Positions 8,366-17,483 of a DNA stretch of 64,000 bases are shown here, one piece after another (the first letter of the stretch is position 1; every line of letters starts with the position of its first letter). The stretch spans positions 4,464,001 through 4,528,000 of the forward strand of contig NZ_CP014136.1 of the NCBI RefSeq assembly GCF_002291425.1, read 5' to 3'. Under the pieces are notes generated by a model, which saw nothing but the letters and a program-made list of their open reading frames with translations, made no database searches and was not told the origin of the DNA. Position numbers and translations under genes: made by a program. This stretch comes from Gibbsiella quercinecans. GTDB taxonomy: Bacteria; Pseudomonadota; Gammaproteobacteria; Enterobacterales; Enterobacteriaceae.

Positions 8366-9475
8366 ATGGTCGCCCAACATAAAAAATGGTTAGCGGGTGT
8401 TGTTACGGGGTTGCTGATGGCGACTTCCGTCACCACGTCAGCAGCGGAGAAAACGCTGCACGTCTATAACTGGTCAGACTATATCGCGCCAGATACCTTA
8501 GCCAAATTCCAGCAGGAAACCGGCATTAAAGTGGTTTACGACGTCTTCGATTCCAACGAAGTGCTGGAAGGTAAACTGATGGCCGGCAGCACCGGTTATG
8601 ATCTGGTGGTGCCTTCCTCCAACTTCCTGGAGCGTCAATCGCAGGCCGGCATCTTCGAGCCGCTCGACAAGAGCAAAATCCCGAATTACAAAAACCTTGA
8701 TCCTGAAATGCTGCAACTGGTGGCGCATAACGACAAGGACAACAAATACGGCATCCCTTACATGATGGTGACCACCGGCATCGGCTATAACATCGACAAG
8801 GTGAAAGCGGTGCTGGGTAAAGATGCGCCGGTCAACAGCTGGGATTTGATCTTCAAGCCGGAAAACCTGGAGAAGCTGAAAAGTTGCGGCGTTTCCTTCC
8901 TGGATGCGCCGAGCGAAGTCTACGCCACCGTGCTGCACTATCTGGGTAAAGATCCCAACAGCACCAATGCGGCGGATTACACCGGCGCGGCGAACGATCT
9001 GCTGCTCAAGCTGCGGCCGAACGTTCGTTACTTCCACTCTTCCCAGTACATCAACGATCTGGCTAACGGCGATATCTGCGTAGCGATCGGCTGGTCCGGC
9101 GACGTCATGCAGGCGGCAGACCGCGCCAAAGAGGCGAAGAACGGCGTCAATATCGCCTATTCGATTCCGAAAGAAGGGGCGCTGACCTACTTTGATATGT
9201 TCGCGATGCCAGCGGATGCCAAGAACAAGGACGAAGCCTACCAGTTCCTTAACTTCCTGCTGAAGCCGGACGTGATTGCTGATATCAGCAACCACGTCTA
9301 CTACGCCAACGCGGTGAAAGACGCAACGCCGCTGGTGGACGCCGAAGTGCGTAATAACCCGAACGTTTATCCGCCGGCGGATATTCGCGCCAAGCTGTTC
9401 ACGCTGAAGGTGCAGGATCCAAAAATTGACCGTGTTATTACCCGCTCTTGGACTAAGGTTAAAAGTGGGAAGTGA
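8366..9475 (+). CDS. potF: Putrescine-binding periplasmic protein PotF
   Basis: Substrate-binding protein (369 residues) that delivers putrescine to the PotGHI importer. Signal peptide MVAQHKKWLAGVVTGLLMAT with a site near TSAA|EKTL, then the mature start LHVYNWSDYIAPDTLAKFQQ, typical of PotD/PotF polyamine-binding proteins. Polyamine-pocket segments include WSDYI, FDSNEVLEGKLMAG and VAIGWSGDVMQAADRA. GGAGG precedes the ATG. First gene of the potFGHI operon; two stable hairpins separate it from potG, so it is probably expressed above the membrane components. Confidence 0.96.
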   Translation: MVAQHKKWLAGVVTGLLMATSVTTSAAEKTLHVYNWSDYIAPDTLAKFQQETGIKVVYDVFDSNEVLEGKLMAGSTGYDLVVPSSNFLERQSQAGIFEPLDKSKIPNYKNLDPEMLQLVAHNDKDNKYGIPYMMVTTGIGYNIDKVKAVLGKDAPVNSWDLIFKPENLEKLKSCGVSFLDAPSEVYATVLHYLGKDPNSTNAADYTGAANDLLLKLRPNVRYFHSSQYINDLANGDICVAIGWSGDVMQAADRAKEAKNGVNIAYSIPKEGALTYFDMFAMPADAKNKDEAYQFLNFLLKPDVIADISNHVYYANAVKDATPLVDAEVRNNPNVYPPADIRAKLFTLKVQDPKIDRVITRSWTKVKSGK

Positions 9476-9511
9476 TGAGTAAGGGGCAACCCTCACGGTA
9501 ATCATCAACCG

Positions 9512-9567
9512 CAGGCGGGCCTTTCCCGCCTGTGTTGCCATTTTAGTGCCACGGCCATTGCCGTGGC
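9512..9567 (+). repeat. tandem stem-loops in potF-potG intercistronic region
   Basis: Two stable hairpins lie between potF and potG: CAGGCGGG/CCCGCCTG (9512-9519 and 9525-9532) and GCCACGGC/GCCGTGGC (9548-9555 and 9560-9567). Such intercistronic hairpins commonly protect the 3' end of a binding-protein mRNA or attenuate into the transporter genes. No T-run follows the second, so full termination is unlikely. Confidence 0.6.
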
Positions 9568-9601
9568 GGTTTGTACTGATTTAGCACCGGAGAGCCCCTC
9601 G

Positions 9602-10735
9602 TTGAACGACGCGATTCCTCGTCCTCAAACCCGGCAGCAGAAGGTTTTCACCCCGCTGTTGGAAATCCGTAACCTCACGAAAACCTTCGATGGCCAGAAC
9701 GCGGTGGAAGATGCCAGCCTGACCATTTACAAAGGCGAGATCTTCGCACTGCTGGGGCCTTCGGGCTGCGGCAAATCCACGCTGCTGCGTATGCTGGCGG
9801 GCTTTGAACAGCCCACCGCCGGGCAGATTGTCCTTGATGGCCAAGATCTGGCGCTGGTGCCGCCGTATCAGCGGCCGGTGAATATGATGTTCCAGTCTTA
9901 TGCGCTGTTTCCGCACATGAGCGTGGAGCAGAACATCGCCTTTGGCCTCAAGCAAGACAAAATGCCGCGCAGCGAAATCAACGCGCGCGTTGAAGAGATG
10001 TTGGCGCTGGTGCACATGCAGGAATACGCCAAGCGCAAACCGCACCAGCTTTCCGGCGGCCAACGCCAACGCGTGGCGCTGGCGCGCAGCCTGGCCAAAC
10101 GGCCGAAGCTGCTGCTGCTGGATGAACCGATGGGCGCGCTGGATAAAAAGCTGCGCGATCGCATGCAACTGGAAGTGGTGGATATTCTTGAGCGCGTTGG
10201 CGTCACCTGCGTGATGGTGACCCACGATCAGGAAGAAGCGATGACCATGGCCGGGCGCATTGCCATCATGAACCGCGGCAAGTTTGTTCAGATCGGCGAG
10301 CCGGAAGAGATCTATGAACACCCGAACAGCCGCTTCAGTGCGGAATTCATCGGCTCGGTTAACGTGTTCGAATGCGTTTTACAGCAGCGGCAGGACGACG
10401 CGCTGATTCTGCAAAGCCCCGGCCTGCGCCACGCCATCAAGGTGGATCCGGATGCGTCGGTGGTGGACGGGGTGCCGATCCAGGTTGCGCTGCGGCCGGA
10501 AAAGATCACGCTGTGCGAAGACGTGCCGGAAGACGGCTGCAACTTTGCCGTGGGCGAAGTGGTGCACATCGCCTATCTGGGCGATTTGTCGATTTACCAT
10601 GTGAAGTTGCTCAGCGGCCAGATGATCAGCGCCCAGTTACAAAACGGCCACCGCTTCCGCAAAGGGATGCCCACCTGGGGTGATGAAGTGCGCTTGTGCT
10701 GGGATACCGATAGCTGTGTGGTGCTGACGGTCTAA
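9602..10735 (+). CDS. potG: Putrescine ABC transporter ATPase PotG
   Basis: ATPase of the PotFGHI importer, 377 residues, the E. coli length when started at TTG 9602 (MNDAIPRPQT...). CGGAGAG ends eight bases before it. The longer frame from GTG 9563 adds residues that lie in the second intercistronic hairpin and is rejected. Walker A GPSGCGKST, signature LSGGQRQRVALARSLA, Walker B LLLLDEP, and the H-loop VTHDQEEAM are all present. The C-terminal third is the TOBE-like regulatory domain (VALRPEKITLCED, GEVVHIAYLGDLSIYHV). Confidence 0.95.
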   Translation: MNDAIPRPQTRQQKVFTPLLEIRNLTKTFDGQNAVEDASLTIYKGEIFALLGPSGCGKSTLLRMLAGFEQPTAGQIVLDGQDLALVPPYQRPVNMMFQSYALFPHMSVEQNIAFGLKQDKMPRSEINARVEEMLALVHMQEYAKRKPHQLSGGQRQRVALARSLAKRPKLLLLDEPMGALDKKLRDRMQLEVVDILERVGVTCVMVTHDQEEAMTMAGRIAIMNRGKFVQIGEPEEIYEHPNSRFSAEFIGSVNVFECVLQQRQDDALILQSPGLRHAIKVDPDASVVDGVPIQVALRPEKITLCEDVPEDGCNFAVGEVVHIAYLGDLSIYHVKLLSGQMISAQLQNGHRFRKGMPTWGDEVRLCWDTDSCVVLTV

Positions 10736-10758
10736 TGGGGATGTGAGGAGTTACCGTT

Positions 10759-11721
10759 ATGACAATACTTTCTGAACAGCCCCCATCGGCGCCGGTGCAG
10801 CAGCCCGGCCCGCTGAAAGCGTTTTTCCGCCGTGTGCAAATGGCGCATGGTCGCAAGCTGGTGATCGCGCTGCCGTATCTGTGGCTGGTGCTGTTGTTTT
10901 TGCTGCCGTTCCTGATTGTCTTCAAAATCAGCCTGGCCGAAATGGCGCGCGCTATCCCACCTTATACCGATCTTATGAGCTGGGCGGACGGCAAGCTGGA
11001 TATTGCGCTCAACTTTGCCAACTACCTGCAGTTGACGGACGATCCGCTGTACGTGGAGGCCTATCTGCAATCGCTGCAGGTGGCGGCGGTCTCAACGGTT
11101 TGCTGCCTGCTGATTGGTTACCCGTTGGCATGGGCGGTGGCGCACAGCAGATCCTCAACGCGCAATATCCTGCTGCTGTTGGTGATCCTGCCTTCGTGGA
11201 CCTCGTTCCTGATCCGCGTTTACGCCTGGATGGGGATTCTGAAAAACAACGGGGTGTTGAACAACGCCCTGATGTGGCTGGGGGTGATCGATCAGCCGTT
11301 GGTGATCCTGCATACCAACCTGGCGGTGTATATCGGTATCGTCTATTCCTACCTGCCGTTTATGGTGTTGCCGATCTACACCGCACTGACCCGGATCGAT
11401 TATAGCCTGGTGGAAGCGTCGCTCGATCTTGGCGCCCGGCCGCTCAAAACCTTTTTCAGCGTGATTGTGCCGCTGACGCGCGGCGGCATCATCGCCGGCT
11501 CGATGCTGGTGTTTATCCCGGCGGTGGGTGAATTCGTTATTCCGGAACTGCTCGGCGGGCCGGACAGCATTATGATCGGCCGCGTGTTGTGGCAGGAGTT
11601 CTTCAATAACCGCGATTGGCCGGTGGCCTCTTCGGTGGCGGTTATCATGCTGCTGCTGCTGATTTTACCGATTCTCTGGTTCCACAAGCACCAGAACAAA
11701 GAAATGGGGGGCCAGGGATGA
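10759..11721 (+). CDS. potH: Putrescine ABC transporter permease PotH
   Basis: Inner-membrane permease of 320 residues (E. coli 317) with about six transmembrane helices, the first at roughly residues 35-58. The EAA loop that contacts the ATPase is visible as EASLDLGARPLKTFFSVIVP. A TGAGGAG Shine-Dalgarno precedes the ATG. Its stop overlaps the potI start (ATGA at 11718-11721), implying translational coupling. Confidence 0.95.
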   Translation: MTILSEQPPSAPVQQPGPLKAFFRRVQMAHGRKLVIALPYLWLVLLFLLPFLIVFKISLAEMARAIPPYTDLMSWADGKLDIALNFANYLQLTDDPLYVEAYLQSLQVAAVSTVCCLLIGYPLAWAVAHSRSSTRNILLLLVILPSWTSFLIRVYAWMGILKNNGVLNNALMWLGVIDQPLVILHTNLAVYIGIVYSYLPFMVLPIYTALTRIDYSLVEASLDLGARPLKTFFSVIVPLTRGGIIAGSMLVFIPAVGEFVIPELLGGPDSIMIGRVLWQEFFNNRDWPVASSVAVIMLLLLILPILWFHKHQNKEMGGQG

Positions 11722-12563
11722 GCAATTTGCCGGTAGTGCGTTCCCCGTGGCGTATTTTTATTTTGGTGTTGGGCTTCACCTTCCTGTATGCGCCGATGCT
11801 GATGCTGGTGATCTATTCTTTCAACAGCTCAAAACTGGTGACGGTGTGGGCCGGCTGGTCGACGCGCTGGTACACCGAGCTGTTCCACGACTCTGCGATG
11901 ATCAGCGCCGTGGGGCTGAGCCTGACCATTGCCGCAGCTTCGGCGACGGCGGCGGTGATCCTCGGCACTATCGCCGCGGTGGTGATGGTGCGCTTCGGCC
12001 GCTTCCGCGGCTCCACCGGCTTTGCCTTCATGCTGACGGCGCCGCTGGTTATGCCGGACGTTATCACCGGCCTGTCGCTGCTGCTGCTGTTCGTGGCGAT
12101 GGGGCACACGCTCGGCTGGCCGTCGGAGCGCGGTATGTTCACCATTTGGCTGGCGCACGTCACTTTCTGTACCGCCTATGTGTCGGTGGTGATCGCTTCT
12201 CGCCTGCGTGAGCTTGACCGTTCGATCGAAGAAGCGGCGATGGATCTCGGCGCGGCACCGCTGAAAGTGTTCTTTGTGATCACGCTGCCGATGATCGCGC
12301 CGGCGCTGATCTCGGGCTGGATGCTGGCGTTTACGCTGTCGCTGGACGATCTGGTTATCGCCAGCTTCGTGGCGGGCCCAGGGGCGACAACGCTGCCAAT
12401 GTTGGTGTTCTCCAGCGTACGTATGGGGGTCAACCCGGAAATTAACGCCCTGGCGACGCTGATCCTGCTGGTGGTGGGGATCATCGGCACTATCGCCTGG
12501 TGGTTTATGGCGCGAGCGGAAAAACAGCGCGTGCGCGAGTTGCACAAGGCTGCCCGTGGCTGA
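11718..12563 (+). CDS. potI: Putrescine ABC transporter permease PotI
   Basis: Second permease of the putrescine importer, 281 residues, identical in length to E. coli PotI. It starts MSNLPVVRSPWRIFILVLGF at the ATG overlapping the potH stop; longer upstream frame rejected. EAA loop EEAAMDLGAAPLKVFFVITL and about six membrane helices. The C-terminus (RAEKQRVRELHKAARG) is basic and cytoplasmic. Confidence 0.95.
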   Translation: MSNLPVVRSPWRIFILVLGFTFLYAPMLMLVIYSFNSSKLVTVWAGWSTRWYTELFHDSAMISAVGLSLTIAAASATAAVILGTIAAVVMVRFGRFRGSTGFAFMLTAPLVMPDVITGLSLLLLFVAMGHTLGWPSERGMFTIWLAHVTFCTAYVSVVIASRLRELDRSIEEAAMDLGAAPLKVFFVITLPMIAPALISGWMLAFTLSLDDLVIASFVAGPGATTLPMLVFSSVRMGVNPEINALATLILLVVGIIGTIAWWFMARAEKQRVRELHKAARG

Positions 12564-12657
12564 ATGCGGCTAAACCTGCTACTTTTGCTTGGGTTGTGGT
12601 TGCATAATCTCCCGATCCGCCGCCTTACGGGGCGGCGCTGTTGCGCGGAATACGGAT

Positions 12658-13137
12658 ATGGCTGATATGCTGAAAAGCGGGCAGGGAATACATATGCGGG
12701 CTGATGCACCGGTAGCGGTGATGGTAGCAGGCACCGCGATAGTGGCGATTAAGTGCCTGAGCGTGGTGTTGTTACTGGGGGAATTGGGTTTTTCCGGCGC
12801 CAGGGAGTTCGTCAGCACCAGTGCGCAGGCGTGGGATTCAACGCTGATTTTTCTGGCGGGCATTGTGGTGCTGTGCGGGCAGATTGGCTGTGGCATCATG
12901 GTGACGCGTGGCCGCAACTGGGGGCGCTGGGGCTACGTTGTCTGCCAATGCCTGGTGGTCGGTTACCTGCTGCTGGCGACTATCGGCAGCCAGTTTCCCG
13001 AAGTGTTTACCGTGGAAGGGGAAACCAGTAGCCAAATCCTCCACCGGCTGATACTGGTCAAGCTGCCCGATCTGGTGATCCTGCTGTTGCTGTTTGTCCC
13101 GCGAGCCAGCCGCCGTTTCTTCCGCGCGCGCAACTGA
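12658..13137 (+). CDS. ybjO: YbjO, DUF2593 inner-membrane protein
   Basis: Membrane protein of 159 residues (E. coli YbjO 162) with four hydrophobic segments. The tail RLILVKLPDLVILLLLFVPR followed by ASRRFF closely matches the E. coli ending (LQKLPDMLILMLLFVPSTSRRFF), which makes the assignment safe although the N-terminus has diverged. ATG 12658 has GCGGAA seven bases upstream; ATG 12694 is an alternative giving a shorter N-terminus. Position after potI matches E. coli. Function unknown. Confidence 0.75.
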   Translation: MADMLKSGQGIHMRADAPVAVMVAGTAIVAIKCLSVVLLLGELGFSGAREFVSTSAQAWDSTLIFLAGIVVLCGQIGCGIMVTRGRNWGRWGYVVCQCLVVGYLLLATIGSQFPEVFTVEGETSSQILHRLILVKLPDLVILLLLFVPRASRRFFRARN

Positions 13138-13208
13138 GATTTTAGCCGCGCAGAGTGGTAAACTCTGCGCCCTTGAATCGTCATCCTGAATTTTACCGGT
13201 TAATCGTC

Positions 13209-14336
13209 ATGCATTGCGCTTTGTACACGGCGGGCAACTGCCGTTCCTGTCAGTGGCTGGAAAAGCCGTATCCGCAGCAATTGGCTGACAAACAGCAACA
13301 CCTGCAAAACCTGCTGGCGCAGCACCCGGTGGCGCAGTGGCTGGCGCCGGTAACCGGGCCGCAGGCCGCTTTTCGCAATAAAGCCAAGATGGTGGTCAGC
13401 GGCAGCGTGGAAAGGCCGCTGCTCGGCATATTACAGCGCGACGGCACGCCCGCCGATTTATGCGCCTGCCCGCTGTATCCCGCCAGCTTTGCGCCGTTGT
13501 TTCCGCTATTAAAAACCTTTATCGCCCGCGCGGGGTTAACGCCCTATAACGTGGCGCGCAAACGCGGCGAGCTAAAATACCTGTTGCTGACCGAAAGCAC
13601 CCACAGCGGCGGCGTGATGCTGCGTTTTGTGTTGCGCTCGGAAACCAAGCTGGCCCAGTTGCGTGCTGCGTTGCCCTGGTTGCAGCAGCAACTGCCGCAG
13701 CTTAAGGTGATATCCGCCAATATCCAACCGGTGCATATGGCGATCATGGAAGGTGAACGCGAGATCCCGCTCACCGAGCAGCAGGCGCTGGAAGAGCAGT
13801 TTAATCAGGTGCCGCTGTATATCCGCCCGCAGAGCTTTTTCCAGACCAACCCGCAGGTGGCGGCCCACCTTTACGCCACCGCCCGTGACTGGGTGCGGGC
13901 GCTTGGCATCAGCAGCATGTGGGATCTGTTTTGCGGCGTGGGGGGGTTTGGCCTGCACTGCGCCGATCGGGAAACGCAGCTGACCGGTATTGAAATCAGC
14001 GCCGAGGCGATCGCCTGCGCCCGCCAGTCAGCGCAAGCGCTGGGGCTGCGTAAGGTTGGGTTTCAGGCGTTGGATTCAACCCGCTTTGCCACCGCCGAAG
14101 GCCAGGTGCCGCAATTGGTGGTGGTCAACCCGCCGCGGCGCGGTATCGGCCGGGCGCTGTGCGAGTATCTGAATACCATGGCGCCGGATTATCTGCTGTA
14201 TTCCAGCTGTAATGCGCAAACCATGGCGAGCGATATCGCCTTGCTGCCCGGTTACCGGGTTGCGCGCGTGCAACTGTTTGATATGTTCCCGCATACGGCG
14301 CATTACGAAGTGTTGGCATTGCTGGTGCGAGCCTGA
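13209..14336 (+). CDS. rlmC: 23S rRNA m5U747 methyltransferase RlmC
   Basis: SAM-dependent enzyme (formerly RumB) that makes 5-methyluridine at position 747 of 23S rRNA. Length 375 residues, identical to E. coli, with start [16 protein letters not shown]; the frame from 13155 is too long. Iron-sulfur cysteines appear at C3, C11, C14 and in [11 protein letters not shown] motif [14 protein letters not shown], target-base motif VVNPPRRG, and catalytic cysteine in YSSCNAQTM. Convergent with artJ across a short GC-rich gap. Confidence 0.96.
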   Translation: MHCALYTAGNCRSCQWLEKPYPQQLADKQQHLQNLLAQHPVAQWLAPVTGPQAAFRNKAKMVVSGSVERPLLGILQRDGTPADLCACPLYPASFAPLFPLLKTFIARAGLTPYNVARKRGELKYLLLTESTHSGGVMLRFVLRSETKLAQLRAALPWLQQQLPQLKVISANIQPVHMAIMEGEREIPLTEQQALEEQFNQVPLYIRPQSFFQTNPQVAAHLYATARDWVRALGISSMWDLFCGVGGFGLHCADRETQLTGIEISAEAIACARQSAQALGLRKVGFQALDSTRFATAEGQVPQLVVVNPPRRGIGRALCEYLNTMAPDYLLYSSCNAQTMASDIALLPGYRVARVQLFDMFPHTAHYEVLALLVRA

Positions 14337-14373
14337 AAGGTTGCCCCCGCCGCCGGCGAGGGCTATGGGGCGT

Positions 14374-15108
14374 TTACTGCGGGAACCACTTGTCGTTGAT
14401 GGCCTTATAGGTGCCATCGGCCTTGATCGCCTCCAGCGCGGCATTTAGCTTGGCGAGCAGCGCCTTGTTATCCGGGCGCACGGCGATACCCAGGCCGGTA
14501 CCGAAATACTGCGCATCGGTGATATGTTCACCGACCGGCGCCAGGTTCGGGTTGTTCTTCAACCACTCATTGACCACGGCGGTGTCGCCGAATACGCCGT
14601 CGATACGGCCGTTCTTCAACTCAAGAATCGCGTTCTGGTAGCTGTCGTAGGCCACCGTATTGATCTCCGGGTGTTTATCCTGCATGTATTTTTGATGGGT
14701 CGTGCCGTTCTCCATGCCCACCTTTTTGTCTTTCAAATCCGCCAGGCTGTTGAATTTGCCTTTCTGCGCAATGACGATCGCCGAGTTGGCATAATACGGC
14801 TGGGTGAACGCCACCTGTTTGCTGCGCTCTGGCGTAATATCCATGCCAGAAATCACCGCATCGTATTTTTTGAATTTCAGCGCGGCGATCAGGCTGTCGA
14901 AAGCCTGGTTGGTGAAGGTGCATTCCGCTTGCATCTGCTTGCATAGCGCCTTGGCAAGATCGATGTCAAAGCCGACAATCTGGTTATTGGCGTCCAGCGA
15001 TTCAAATGGCGGGTAGGTGGCGGAAGCGGCGAAACGGATGGTATCGGCCGCCTGGGCGGTAAAGGCGATCCCGGCCAGCATCGTGGCGGCAAGCAATAGT
15101 TTTTTCAT
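14374..15108 (-). CDS. artJ: Arginine-binding periplasmic protein ArtJ
   Basis: High-affinity L-arginine binding protein for the ArtPQM importer, 244 residues. Signal peptide MKKLLLAATMLAGIAFTAQA, mature start ADTIRFAASATYPPFESLDA. Amino-acid-binding segments are GFDIDLAKALCKQMQAECTF, AVISGMDITPERSKQVAFTQ and GVFGDTAVVNEWL. ATG 15108 has AGGAA upstream; an in-frame TTG two codons earlier is rejected. Transcribed separately from artPIQM. In E. coli artJ is ArgR-repressed, and an ARG-box-like element is found upstream (15222-15235). Confidence 0.94.
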   Translation of the reverse strand: MKKLLLAATMLAGIAFTAQAADTIRFAASATYPPFESLDANNQIVGFDIDLAKALCKQMQAECTFTNQAFDSLIAALKFKKYDAVISGMDITPERSKQVAFTQPYYANSAIVIAQKGKFNSLADLKDKKVGMENGTTHQKYMQDKHPEINTVAYDSYQNAILELKNGRIDGVFGDTAVVNEWLKNNPNLAPVGEHITDAQYFGTGLGIAVRPDNKALLAKLNAALEAIKADGTYKAINDKWFPQ

Positions 15109-15221
15109 GCACAAATTCCTGTCTGCAATTTATCTGCTGTTATTTTAGGCCACCGTTTGATTCTGCGGGCAAACCGCCGAAAATCATCCGTGGTGGTGAT
15201 GGCGTTAACCATGCCATTGAG

Positions 15222-15235
15222 TGAATTAATATGCA
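15222..15235 (-). promoter_or_regulatory. ARG box (ArgR operator) upstream of artJ
   Basis: TGAATTAATATGCA matches the ArgR half-operator palindrome TGAAT-N4-ATTCA at all but one defined position. It lies about 114 bases upstream of artJ. ArgR operators usually come as two boxes 3 bp apart; I do not see a good second box, so confidence is moderate. Confidence 0.5.
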
Positions 15236-15294
15236 ATAAAAATGATTAAAAAAGTGGTTTGACGGTGGCTTGACGCAAAGGGCGGGGAAATACA

Positions 15295-15320
15295 GGCCGG
15301 GCATGAGGAAGCGCCCGGCC
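15295..15320 (-). terminator. terminator-like hairpin after artM
   Basis: Perfect arms GGCCGGGC (15295-15302) and GCCCGGCC (15313-15320), 22 bases past the artM stop in the direction of transcription. The T-rich tail is poor (TGTATTT), so termination may be partial. Confidence 0.5.
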
Positions 15321-15341
15321 CCGGACGCAAGGGAAAAACGG

Positions 15342-16010
15342 CTAGTTGCGGCGTTCAAATGCCAGCGCACGGCGTTCCACCAGGCGCATCAGCAGCGTCA
15401 GCAGGCCGTTGACCACCAGATAAACCAGGCCGGCGGCGCCGAACACCATCACATCATAGGTGCGGCCGTACATCAGTTGGCTGTAGCCCATCACTTCCAT
15501 CAGCGTAATGGTGTAGGCCAGCGAAGTGCTTTTAAATACCAGCACCACTTCGTTGGAATACGACGACAGCGCGCGTTTAAAGGCGAACGGCAGCAGGATG
15601 CGCAGCGATTGCCGGCGCGACATGCCGAGCGCTTCGCATGATTGCCACTGCCCCGCCGGGATGGCCCGCACCGCGCCATAGAACAGCTGGGTGGTATAGG
15701 CGGCGCTGTTGAGCGCCAGCGCGATCATGGCGCACAGCCACGGCTGTGACAGCAAGTTCCACAGCCACGGGTAATCGCGGATCGCCGGGAACTGGCCGGG
15801 GCCGTAGTAGATCAGGAAGATCTGCACCAGCAGCGGCGTGCCGGTGAACAGTGTGATGTAGGCTTTCACCAGCGGGGTGAGGAGCGGCGTTTTCAGCGTC
15901 AGCACCACCGTCAACGCCAGCGACAGCAGCAGGGCGACAATCAGCGCGGCTACGGTGAGGGTTAAGCTGGTGTGCAGCCCTTTGGCGATTTCGGGCAGGT
16001 AGTCAAGCAT
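15342..16010 (-). CDS. artM: Arginine ABC transporter permease ArtM
   Basis: HisM-type permease, 222 residues, the E. coli length. About five membrane helices; family signature in TLFTGTPLLVQIFLIYYGPG and the ATPase-contact loop CEALGMSRRQSLRILLPFAF. Last gene of artPIQM. It shares one base (16010) with the artQ stop, so translation is coupled. Confidence 0.95.
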   Translation of the reverse strand: MLDYLPEIAKGLHTSLTLTVAALIVALLLSLALTVVLTLKTPLLTPLVKAYITLFTGTPLLVQIFLIYYGPGQFPAIRDYPWLWNLLSQPWLCAMIALALNSAAYTTQLFYGAVRAIPAGQWQSCEALGMSRRQSLRILLPFAFKRALSSYSNEVVLVFKSTSLAYTITLMEVMGYSQLMYGRTYDVMVFGAAGLVYLVVNGLLTLLMRLVERRALAFERRN

Positions 16011-16726
16011 CAGGATGCCCCCTGTTCAAAACGCGTGGTACGCCGTTCGATCCGTTTAATGACGTACTGGCTAAGCAGGGTAACAACCAGATAAATAGCG
16101 GCGGCGACCACATACCAGGTAAACGGCTCTTGGGTGCGGGTGGCGATGCTCTTGGTTTGCAGCATCAGATCGTTAACGCTGATCAGCGACACCAGCGCGG
16201 TATCCTTCAGCAGCACCAGCCATTGGTTGCCAAGGCCGGGTAGGGCATGGCGCCACATCTGCGGCATAATCAGGCGGAAAAATATCGCTGATTTGCGCAT
16301 ACCCAGCGCCTGGCCGGATTCCCATTGCCCCTGCGGCACCGCTTTCAGCGCGCCGCGCAGCGTTTGCGAAGCATAGGCAGAATAGAGCAGGGCAAGGGCG
16401 ATCACGCCGCACAGGAACGGGCTGACGTCGAAGTTTTCAATCGCCAACTGGATGGGCAATTGGAACAGGCCGAAATTCAGGGTGAAACCGTCGGACAGCA
16501 ACAGCAGTAACTGCGATGAGCCGAAATAGATAAACAGCACCACCAGGATTTCCGGCAGGCCGCGCAGCAGTGTAACCCAGACGGTGCCCAGCCAGCTGAC
16601 CAGACGCCAGCGTGCAGATTCGATGGCGGCAAACAGCATGGCCAGGGCAAGCCCGAGCACCAGGGCGCAAACGGCAAGGCCGACGGTCATGCCGGCGGCG
16701 CTTGCTAAGGGTTGGATTTCATTCAT
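16010..16726 (-). CDS. artQ: Arginine ABC transporter permease ArtQ
   Basis: Partner permease of ArtM, 238 residues as in E. coli. Segments [20 protein letters not shown] and [20 protein letters not shown] are the HisQ/HisM-type permease signature and EAA loop. Begins nine bases after artI and overlaps artM by one base. Confidence 0.95.
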   Translation of the reverse strand: MNEIQPLASAAGMTVGLAVCALVLGLALAMLFAAIESARWRLVSWLGTVWVTLLRGLPEILVVLFIYFGSSQLLLLLSDGFTLNFGLFQLPIQLAIENFDVSPFLCGVIALALLYSAYASQTLRGALKAVPQGQWESGQALGMRKSAIFFRLIMPQMWRHALPGLGNQWLVLLKDTALVSLISVNDLMLQTKSIATRTQEPFTWYVVAAAIYLVVTLLSQYVIKRIERRTTRFEQGAS

Positions 16727-16735
16727 CGGGGTTAA

Positions 16736-17467
16736 TTACTGCTGGAACCATTTTTTGTAGATGGTTTCGTAAGTGCCATCCTGTTTGATCTTGTCCAGCG
16801 CCGCATTGAATTTACCTTGTAACGCGGTGTTGCCCTGGCGCACGGCAATGCCTAAGCCGGTGCCGAAGTAGTCTTTGTCTGTCACTTTTTCGCCCACTAC
16901 CGCCAGCGTGTCGTTCTGTTTCAGCCATTCGTTAACCACGGCAGAATCGCCGAAGACGGCGTTGATGCGGCCGTTTTTCAGATCCAGAATGGCATTCTGG
17001 TAGCTGTCGTAGGGCACGGTGGTGATTTCCGGGTGTTTATCCGCCAGGTATTTTTGGTGGGTGGTGCCGTTTTGCACGCCGACTCTTTTGCCCTTCAGCG
17101 CGGCGACATCGGCCACTTTGCCTTTTTCAGTAATAAACAGCGCGGAGTTATCGTAGTAAGGCTGGGTGAACAGCACCTGTTTTTCGCGTTCGGGAGTGAT
17201 GTCCATGCCGGCCATCACGGCATCGAAGCGTTTGAACTTCAGGCTGGGGATCAGGCTGTCGAATGCCTGGTTGGTGAAGGTGCATTCGGCCTGGATTTCT
17301 TTGCACAAGGCATTGGCCAAATCGACGTCAAAACCCTGGATCTGGTTGTCCGCGTTAACGAATTCAAACGGCGGGTAAGAGGCTTCCGTCGCGAAGCGGA
17401 TGGTTTCAGCGGCGGCGGCGGAAACGCTGATGCCGGCTAAGACGGCGGCGATAAACAATTTTTTCAT
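16736..17467 (-). CDS. artI: Arginine-type periplasmic binding protein ArtI
   Basis: Periplasmic binding protein of 243 residues, the E. coli length, started at MKKLFIAAVLAGISVSAAAA; the 25-codon longer frame from 17542 overlaps artP and is rejected. Very similar to ArtJ in this window (shared EIQAECTFTNQAFDSLIPSL-type and NGTTHQKYLADKHPE-type stretches), showing duplication. In E. coli ArtJ binds arginine and ArtI's ligand is less certain. Lies 16 bases after artP in the operon. Confidence 0.93.
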   Translation of the reverse strand: MKKLFIAAVLAGISVSAAAAETIRFATEASYPPFEFVNADNQIQGFDVDLANALCKEIQAECTFTNQAFDSLIPSLKFKRFDAVMAGMDITPEREKQVLFTQPYYDNSALFITEKGKVADVAALKGKRVGVQNGTTHQKYLADKHPEITTVPYDSYQNAILDLKNGRINAVFGDSAVVNEWLKQNDTLAVVGEKVTDKDYFGTGLGIAVRQGNTALQGKFNAALDKIKQDGTYETIYKKWFQQ

Positions 17468-17483
17468 TAAAAATCCCCTAAGC

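Noticed and set aside
8498-9541. 347-codon minus-strand open frame opposite potF
   Set aside because: Antisense shadow of potF; no ribosome site or recognisable motif.
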